A DNA stretch of 20,501 bases from CAZIRF01 sp964541755 (GTDB lineage Bacteria > Spirochaetota > Spirochaetia > Treponematales > Breznakiellaceae), in NCBI GenBank assembly GCA_964541755.1, contig CAZIRF010000046.1, positions 1-20,501 of the forward strand, read 5' to 3'. A program made the position numbers and the translations under genes. This document shows, piece after piece, positions 15,080-20,501 of this stretch; position 1 is the first letter of the stretch, and the number at the start of each line of letters is the position of its first letter. Below the pieces are notes generated by a model. That model was not told the origin of the DNA, did no database searches, and saw only the letters and a list, made by a program, of their open reading frames with translations.

Positions 15080-17791
15080 TCAAGAAGTGCCGGTTTGTGC
15101 AAGACTGGCGAGCCAGTCGGTAAGCACTTTTTTGAGGCCGTCATCGTTCAATTTGAGGGGTTCTGCGCAATCCGGGCAGTGGAATCGGCCTTCCTTGAGG
15201 GTTTCTTTCACGCAGCCAATGCACCAGGTTTTCCGGCATTGGGGGCAGCTGCCGGCGGGCATGTCGTCGGGGGGCTCTGCAACGAGGCGCAGGGCGCCTT
15301 GGGCTGGCAGGTCGCGCGGGACGTCCCACGTGCGTCCGCAACTGGCGCAATGGATACTGCGGTGGGTTGTCGCCCGTATGGCTGTTTCCAGTTCATCGAG
15401 TCGTTGCGACAGGGGGCTTGCCGGATCCTTGTGCGAGGAGTCCAACGAACGGATGTGGGTGGCCAGGTCGAGGGCTTCCTCTGGGCGGGATTGACGCAGA
15501 TAGTTCCAGGCGAGAGTAAACAGGAGGTCCTGATTGTCGGGTTCCAGGTCGAGGGCCATCTTGAGTGCCGCTTCGGCACGGGGAAATTCGCCCTTTTTGG
15601 CAGCGACATAGGCGGTGAGTTCCAGGGTCTTCACGCCGGGGTCGCGCTCACAGGCTTTTGCGAGGAGTTCGTCGGCCTCGCCGTAGCGCCCCTGATCCAT
15701 AATACAGCCGGCCAGATTTCGCAGCTGTTCCGGCTCGTCTCCGGTATTGCGAAGGACCGCGCGAAAAGCCTCTTCCGCTTCTTCAAGACGGCCCAACTGA
15801 TACAGGATATTCCCCCTTGTTGTTCCGACAAGGGGCGCTGCTTGATCTTCAATGCGGTCCAGAATGGCAAGGGCTTCTTCTTCTTCCCCGCGACTGGCTG
15901 CGAGGGCGGCGCGGTTTACGAGGACTTCTTTAACCGGTCCCAAGAGCTCGATAGCCTTTTCCAAGTTTTGCGCCGCCCCGTCGAGGGCCCCGCGTTCCAT
16001 ATCGATTTGAGCCGCCATGTTGTAGAGCCAGCCGTCTGCATCGGGGTGGGCGAGTGCGCGAGAGAGTTCCTCGTCGAGCTTTTTGCGATCCTTTTTGATA
16101 CCAAGGAGCCAGCGCGACTCAAGCAGGCGAAAGAGAAAGGGAAAGTAATCCGGATCAAGGGCGCAGGCCTCCTCGAGGAGGGGGATGGCCTGTTTGCGGG
16201 CTCCTTCGCGAATAAGGAGGAGGGCCTCGAGGTAGGGGACGGCAGGGTCCAGTATCAGTCTTGATTCTTCCTTTTCTTGGGGAGCCTTGGCGCTTGGTCC
16301 TGGCTGTGCAAGGGTACGAGCGCTCCTGAGGGCAAGCCGGGCTGCGTGCCATTCTTCGCGGGCAAAGTGATATTTTGCGCAGAGGGCGTGGGCCCGGGGA
16401 TCGCGGGGGCCGGCTTGGAGGAGTACCGGGAGGAGAAGTCCCAACTCCTCGTAGTCGTCAATTTTGAGGAAATGCGACCCTGCTTCGAGGTAGCGTTCGA
16501 GGGCGATGGTCAATGCGCCAGTGCGCTCGTATTCTTGCGCAGCGTTTTTGAGGAGAATCCCGCGACCGTTGTCGGGTTCTTCTGTCAAAACAGCGGAGGC
16601 TGTGGCACTGGGAGGCTCCGTTTCTGCTTCGTCCCTGTCGGTCTCTTGTGTATGAGCTGTTGATGCGTTAGCTGTTACGGTTTGGGCCGCTGCCTTCTCA
16701 TACTCTGCGGCGGCCTCGGTATGGCGTCCCATGTTGGAAAGTGCATGGGCCAGAAGGCTGCGCTGTACGCGTGAATCGCCCTGTTGCGCGAGGGCTCGGC
16801 GGGTATTCTCCTCGAGTGCGGGGTAGTTCCCCTCAAGGTAGAAGAGGGTGGACTGCCGGTCGAGAATATCGGCGCTCCAGGTCTCCGGCTTCCCTGTTCT
16901 GGCGCAGAGTTCATCGAGGTATGTGCGGGCGTCATCAAGGAGCGCGAGCCGGATGCTCGCATCTATGGCCAAGAGGAGTTCTTCCTCCAGACGATCCTCG
17001 CTGCGCTTCCAGATACGCTGGATCTGTACGAGGGCGGCGCTCGCCTGCCCCATGGCCAAAAAACTGCGGGCGAGGGCCAGTCGGGCTGTCCGGCGCGGGC
17101 GCAGCCACGCAGTCCAGCGTATCCAAGCCTCCTCAACACGGCGTGCCTGGCCTTCCATATCGAGTTTTGCCATGGTAAGCGAGGGACTGCCCGCATCATC
17201 GTAGTTTACAAAGGCGAGTGCCATGGTTCCGGCAGAAAGGGTGTCGTCTTCCACTTCGCCGGCCCAGGTGTTGTTTATAATGAGGGCTATGCGGGTGTCG
17301 ATGGCAATAACCCGCAGCGAAAGCGTACCGGCCGGCCGTTCGTGATCGAGTTCTTCGGGGACCTCGGGGACCTCTGTCCAGGGGATAAGGGTGCGTGGCT
17401 TGCCGTTGAATACGACATCCAGGCGCCACCAGTTCTTGCTGGATACGAGAAAGATGTAGTAGTTGTCATCTTCGTTCTTGCGAAAGATAAGACCCCCGGC
17501 TGTATACCGGCCATCGCTGTTTATGGTGAGCTCGGCCGCAATTTCCATATCTGCAAGTCGCCATTCCTCGAGTTCGGACCAGGCGAGGCAGGACCCGCGA
17601 CGCAGGTCCAGGTGAAGGCCTTCCCGGTCGCAATACGTGTGGTGGGTCTCGCAATCTTCATTTTGGAAGCTGCTGCGTACAAAACCATTGCCCGCCAGCT
17701 GGCGGGCCTCATGTCTGAGGGCGTATCCGTCTGTATTCTTCTCCTTCCTGAAAAAGAGGAGGGAGCGCAACCATTTCATAATGCCGGACAT
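15080..17791 (-). CDS. Large cytoplasmic protein: lectin-like domain, TPR array and CxxC zinc-ribbon end
   Basis: I start at ATG 17791 (MSGIMKWLRS; ATG 17779 is the alternative), because residues upstream in the longer frame to 17935 are unlike protein and would cover the divergent promoter region. Of 903 residues, about 30-225 look like a concanavalin/LamG-type sandwich (GGLIFRKNEDDNYYIFLVSS, WWRLDVVFNG). About 240-790 is a run of TPR-like helix pairs (for example 'EeALaildrieDqaaplvgttrGnilyqlgrleEAeeafraVL' spread over a pair). The end has four CxxC motifs (Cys815/818, 849/852, 857/860, 872/875), probably two zinc sites. No signal peptide or membrane helix is seen. It is first in an operon with the kinase and regulator; a scaffold or sensory-accessory role is an inference. 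Confidence 0.75.
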   Translation of the reverse strand: MSGIMKWLRSLLFFRKEKNTDGYALRHEARQLAGNGFVRSSFQNEDCETHHTYCDREGLHLDLRRGSCLAWSELEEWRLADMEIAAELTINSDGRYTAGGLIFRKNEDDNYYIFLVSSKNWWRLDVVFNGKPRTLIPWTEVPEVPEELDHERPAGTLSLRVIAIDTRIALIINNTWAGEVEDDTLSAGTMALAFVNYDDAGSPSLTMAKLDMEGQARRVEEAWIRWTAWLRPRRTARLALARSFLAMGQASAALVQIQRIWKRSEDRLEEELLLAIDASIRLALLDDARTYLDELCARTGKPETWSADILDRQSTLFYLEGNYPALEENTRRALAQQGDSRVQRSLLAHALSNMGRHTEAAAEYEKAAAQTVTANASTAHTQETDRDEAETEPPSATASAVLTEEPDNGRGILLKNAAQEYERTGALTIALERYLEAGSHFLKIDDYEELGLLLPVLLQAGPRDPRAHALCAKYHFAREEWHAARLALRSARTLAQPGPSAKAPQEKEESRLILDPAVPYLEALLLIREGARKQAIPLLEEACALDPDYFPFLFRLLESRWLLGIKKDRKKLDEELSRALAHPDADGWLYNMAAQIDMERGALDGAAQNLEKAIELLGPVKEVLVNRAALAASRGEEEEALAILDRIEDQAAPLVGTTRGNILYQLGRLEEAEEAFRAVLRNTGDEPEQLRNLAGCIMDQGRYGEADELLAKACERDPGVKTLELTAYVAAKKGEFPRAEAALKMALDLEPDNQDLLFTLAWNYLRQSRPEEALDLATHIRSLDSSHKDPASPLSQRLDELETAIRATTHRSIHCASCGRTWDVPRDLPAQGALRLVAEPPDDMPAGSCPQCRKTWCIGCVKETLKEGRFHCPDCAEPLKLNDDGLKKVLTDWLASLAQTGTS

Positions 17792-17814
17792 GGTATCAGT
17801 ATGTACTATATATT
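17785..17814 (+). promoter_or_regulatory. Possible promoter of the LacI-family gene
   Basis: CGGACA (17785-17790) and TATATT (17809-17814) are 18 bp apart on the + strand. This would start transcription near 17821 and place the operator palindrome about 30 bp downstream. The -35 box overlaps the start codon of the divergent TPR gene. The -35 match is weak. Confidence 0.3.
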
Positions 17815-17851
17815 CGGGTAAAAGTCGAGCGGCATGGACTCGAGGGCCTTG

Positions 17852-17867
17852 CTCGAAGCGTTTCGAG
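17852..17867. promoter_or_regulatory. LacI-type operator palindrome
   Basis: CTCGAAGCGTTTCGAG has 6-bp perfect arms around a centre with CpG at its midpoint, as in operators of LacI/CcpA/PurR-type repressors. It lies 18 bp before the LacI-family ATG and inside the 94-bp divergent region, so it may serve autorepression and perhaps control of the TPR-kinase-regulator operon. The encoded regulator keeps the hinge leucine (Leu54) that intercalates at such a central CpG. Confidence 0.6.
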
Positions 17868-17885
17868 GCGATACACTTCCCCATT

Positions 17886-18956
17886 ATGTCTACCATTATT
17901 GATGTCGCAAAAAAGTCAGGTGTGTCCATCAGCACTGTTTCCTATGTCCTTTCCGGTGTTCGCCCGGTATCCGAAAAAACCCGCCGCCGCGTCATGGACG
18001 CCATGGACGAGCTGGGATACCGCCCCCATGCTCATGCAAAAGCCCTCGCAAGTCGACGCAGCAACATACTCGCCCTCGTTTTTCCCCCGGGGGCGCGTGG
18101 TTTGGGCGAGACCGAGCTCGAAATCGTCACCGAATCGGTTGCGGTCATGCGCGAACGGGGATATCACATGGTCCTGTGGACCTGCGATTATGACGATCGG
18201 CGCGAACTCACCCGCCTTGTGCGTCAGGGCCTCGTTGACGGACTTATACTGATGGAAGTTCACGAGCGCGATCGGCGTGTCGAGTACCTCGAAGACATGG
18301 GAATGCCTTTTACCCTTATCGGGCGTACTGGTGACAGCGAGCGACACGCCTGTGTTGACATCGACTTTGCAGAGAGTTTTTCCCGGGCTGTGCGCTATTT
18401 GGCGTTACATGGTCATCGCGATCTCGCCCTTGTAAACCAGTCGAGGGAATCCTGGGATTCCGGGTATGGACCCAGTCGTCGTGCTCTCGATGGTTTTGAG
18501 GCGGCGTGCAAAACCGCCGGCTGTAAAGCAAGCCACTATTTTTGCAATCCGACACCCAAGGATGGTTTTGCCGTCGCTCACGAGATGCATCGTGACGGGG
18601 CACGGCATACCGCCCTCTTGGTCATGAATGACCGTGCCCTGCCTGGCCTTATGGAAGGCCTCTCGCGTACCGGGCGTCGCGTTCCCGATGATCTTTCGGT
18701 ATTGGCGATGATAAGTTCTTCACGTGTTGCTTCGGGCTATGTAACGCCGCTTACTGCCTTGGAGATCCCCACACGAGCCTTGGTTGAAGGGGCTGTGGAT
18801 GCCCTCGTGGGGCAGTTGGATGGTCCAACAGGCCGGGGAGAAGGTGGCCCCGTCTGTATTGTGCCAAAAATCGATGGGCTTTTGGTGCCTTGTAGCCTTG
18901 TCGAGCGCGCCTCAAGCTGCCCGGTCGATAGCCGTACGCTACGGGACGATCGTTAG
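17886..18956 (+). CDS. LacI-family transcriptional regulator
   Basis: The start is ATG 17886, giving MSTIIDVAKKSGVSISTVSYVLSG, the standard LacI helix-turn-helix at residues 4-23; the frame is open further upstream but there it runs antisense to the TPR gene. The hinge (about 46-58, HAKALASRRSN) keeps Leu54. Residues 60-340 form the periplasmic-binding-protein-like effector domain (NILALVFPPG, GLVDGLILME, GHRDLALVNQ, ALLVMNDRALPGLM, RRVPDDLSVLAM). The effector is probably a sugar or derivative, but none can be named. No clear ribosome binding site is seen. No transport or sugar-catabolic gene is adjacent, which is unusual for the family and points to the divergent operon or the gene itself as target. 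It overlaps the convergent membrane protein gene by 18 nt. Confidence 0.93.
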   Translation: MSTIIDVAKKSGVSISTVSYVLSGVRPVSEKTRRRVMDAMDELGYRPHAHAKALASRRSNILALVFPPGARGLGETELEIVTESVAVMRERGYHMVLWTCDYDDRRELTRLVRQGLVDGLILMEVHERDRRVEYLEDMGMPFTLIGRTGDSERHACVDIDFAESFSRAVRYLALHGHRDLALVNQSRESWDSGYGPSRRALDGFEAACKTAGCKASHYFCNPTPKDGFAVAHEMHRDGARHTALLVMNDRALPGLMEGLSRTGRRVPDDLSVLAMISSSRVASGYVTPLTALEIPTRALVEGAVDALVGQLDGPTGRGEGGPVCIVPKIDGLLVPCSLVERASSCPVDSRTLRDDR

Positions 18957-19574
18957 TCTGCTACGTGACCAGAGGCGATCGCACAGCCGAACGAGAGGGC
19001 CTACGGTCACGGCCGATACGATTGTTCCCACCCCCAATCCTTCAACCCGGCCAAGGAAGATGATTGAAAGGATGAAGGCAAGGGCGACGAGACTGGAGTC
19101 GAATATCAGCTTGACGGTTCCGAATTGTTTCCCCAAACGACAGGCAAAGGCTTTGACAATTCCTTCACCGGGGTTAATGACTACACTGGCCTTGACCTGC
19201 ATCCAGATGCCCCCTGCCAAGGTAAAACAACCACCTGCAAGTAACAGGAGGGATTGGAGCAGGGATGCGTTACCCCCGTTCGGGATGAGATTCATGAAAA
19301 GATCGATGATCAAGCCCAAAACCGGTGCTACGGGGAGCTGAAGCCAGATGTCGGGACGCCGTTTCCACCCGTACAAGAGGAGCTCTCCTGCGAAGAACAC
19401 GACGGTAAAAAGAAGCGTCCACGTCCCGAAACTCAGGGATGTGCATTGGCTCAATACCCAGGAAGGACTTGAAATGGGCGAGTTTCCCAGGCCGGAAATG
19501 CTTACAAGACATATTCCCAAGCCCATTATGAAGAGCCCTGCAATAAAGGCTGCCAAGCGGGCGATGAATTTCAT
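18939..19574 (-). CDS. YczE/YitT-like integral membrane protein
   Basis: I use ATG 19574 (MKFIARLAAFIAGLFIMGLG). A GTG at 19589 adds five residues (MRTIS) and cannot be excluded. The 211 residues contain about five hydrophobic helices. The pattern GLGICLVSISGLGNSPISSPSWVLS near the N-terminus, and the later VVINPGEGIVKAFA and KLIFDSSLVALAFILS, resemble the YczE/YyaS group of uncharacterised membrane proteins (COG2364). The molecular function of the group is not established; a transporter-like role is a guess. It converges on, and slightly overlaps, the LacI-family gene. Confidence 0.75.
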   Translation of the reverse strand: MKFIARLAAFIAGLFIMGLGICLVSISGLGNSPISSPSWVLSQCTSLSFGTWTLLFTVVFFAGELLLYGWKRRPDIWLQLPVAPVLGLIIDLFMNLIPNGGNASLLQSLLLLAGGCFTLAGGIWMQVKASVVINPGEGIVKAFACRLGKQFGTVKLIFDSSLVALAFILSIIFLGRVEGLGVGTIVSAVTVGPLVRLCDRLWSRSRLTIVP

Positions 19575-19714
19575 GCTGATAGTTCTCACCGCGCCATACT
19601 AGCAGATTGCGGGCAGGCAATGAAGATCCCCCAAGTGCTATCTGTATGACAGGATTCATGGTGGCTATTTGATTGAAAAACACAAACAACTACCGGTAAT
19701 TTGCCGGATTCTTC

Positions 19715-19742
19715 TTTACTAACGCATTTTTCATGGTACAAT
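19715..19742 (+). promoter_or_regulatory. Promoter of the final lipoprotein gene
   Basis: TTTACT (19715-19720) and TACAAT (19737-19742) are 16 bp apart in an AT-rich stretch. Transcription would start near 19749, giving a 5' leader of about 63 nt before the ATG at 19812. Unlike xth and clpS, this gene also has a strong ribosome binding site. Confidence 0.5.
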
Positions 19743-19811
19743 ATCATTACTATTGCCTCAATTAACGAGGAAAACTGCACTGTCAATATGTTGCAGAACA
19801 GGAGGAACTGT

Positions 19812-20447
19812 ATGAAGAGATTTGCCATTGCTGTTACCAGCATCGTCGCCGCCGCAGCCCTTTTTGGGTGCGCTTCAGCGCCCGCCAAGACTGATGCTGC
19901 CGCTGATGCCACTGCAGAAGCCGAAGCCCCCAAAGAGGTTGTCGTTCCCGAGGGCGAAATTGTCATGCTCGACGATTTTGAAGAGGGCCTTTTCTGGAAC
20001 CTCGATTCGACAGTCCCGGATGGTCTCGACATGGACCTTACGGCAGACAAGGGCGTCGTTTCCGGTGACAATGCCCTGTACTTCATGTTCAAAGAGACCA
20101 AGTGGGCAATCATCAACACCAACCAGCTGATGGTAACCGACTGGACTGGTGCCAACTATCTGGCTTTTGACGTGTTTAATGAAGGCACCTTGCCTGTTGA
20201 AATGGGTATCTGCCTCATGGATGGCAATAACTGGGAATGGCAGCAGAGCCCCAGCATTGTTATCCAGCCCGGTCAAACTACCTTTGTTGCCGGACTTACC
20301 GACGGTACCTTCATGAGCACGAAGGATGGCGTTCACAATATTGATGCCCCTAATGGTGTTGAGAATATCGCTTTCCTCGCTATTTGTGTTCACAAAGCAG
20401 ATGAGACCACAACGGTTTACATTGATGATGTGCGCCTCATAAAGTAA
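19812..20447 (+). CDS. Lipoprotein with a carbohydrate-binding-like beta-sandwich
   Basis: GGAGG (19801-19805) stands 6 nt before the ATG, the clearest ribosome binding site in the window, suggesting strong expression; the longer open frame to 19701 is discounted. The 211 residues begin with a lipoprotein signal (MKRFAIAVTSIVAAAALFGC, Cys20). An Ala/Glu-rich low-complexity linker (21-45) follows, then an all-beta domain from MLDDFEEGLFW to the end (TTTVYIDDVRLIK). That beginning and end pattern, with YLAFDVFNEGTLPVEMGI in the middle, matches galactose-binding-like or CBM-type sandwich domains in which the last strand reads 'yiDdvrl'. Ligand unknown, probably glycan. It stands alone with its own promoter. 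Confidence 0.82.
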   Translation: MKRFAIAVTSIVAAAALFGCASAPAKTDAAADATAEAEAPKEVVVPEGEIVMLDDFEEGLFWNLDSTVPDGLDMDLTADKGVVSGDNALYFMFKETKWAIINTNQLMVTDWTGANYLAFDVFNEGTLPVEMGICLMDGNNWEWQQSPSIVIQPGQTTFVAGLTDGTFMSTKDGVHNIDAPNGVENIAFLAICVHKADETTTVYIDDVRLIK

Positions 20448-20501
20448 GGCTAGTAACCAGAAGCCTGCAGCTCAAGCTACCTTGGCGAATTGGGGGACCC
20501 A

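Noticed and set aside
14912..16264. 450-codon + strand frame opposite the TPR gene
   Set aside because: Gly/Phe/Val-rich antisense translation of repeated TPR codons; the opposite strand shows helical repeats and CxxC motifs.
20448..20501. Terminator or new gene after the last lipoprotein
   Set aside because: No stable stem with T-tract and no start signal in the remaining 54 bases.

Overview
The window looks like a Spirochaetota (spirochaete) chromosome, probably a free-living or gut relative of Spirochaeta/Treponema. The pointers are the density of lipoproteins with a relaxed lipobox (FGAC, FTSC, FGSC, LLSC, LFGC), a ClpS-ClpA-Aat cluster, and the overall gene mix. No rRNA, tRNA, phage or IS gene is present, so this assignment is an inference. 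Base 58 begins a 100-N scaffold gap that follows a heptamer tandem repeat.

Region 1 (158-6279, all + strand) is a tightly packed cluster of exported proteins in visibly AT-richer sequence than the centre of the window. It holds a lipoprotein whose 5' end is lost in the gap, a secreted alpha/beta-hydrolase (lipase-like), a beta-propeller (PQQ-like) lipoprotein split by an in-frame TAG, an Ig/FnIII-like lipoprotein, and an M30-like HExxH metallopeptidase lipoprotein. Short spacings and overlaps suggest one operon for a surface or periplasmic degradative set.

Region 2 (6311-8719, - strand, GC-rich) holds exodeoxyribonuclease III followed by a rhomboid protease (4-nt ATGA overlap), then a G/C-tract palindrome cluster and a HAD phosphatase. 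The exonuclease carries a mosaic of in-frame 15-bp and 45-bp repeats, the 45-bp units containing a perfect palindrome.

Region 3 (8783-12631, + strand) is clpS-clpA-aat, a compact bacterial N-degron module: the transferase makes Leu/Phe N-degrons, ClpS recognises them and ClpA unfolds them. ClpP is not in the window. ClpA carries two low-complexity insertions. exoA and clpS diverge from overlapping -35 boxes, and both appear to be leaderless.

Region 4 (12591-17791, - strand) is an operon of a large cytoplasmic protein (lectin-like fold, TPRs, four CxxC motifs), a histidine kinase and an OmpR-type regulator. It diverges from a LacI-family gene (17886-18956) that has a LacI-type palindrome 18 bp before its start. 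A YczE-like membrane protein converges on the LacI gene. The window ends with a well-signalled lipoprotein gene (19812-20447). The 54 bases after it show nothing recognisable. No gene-free stretch exceeds about 300 bases.
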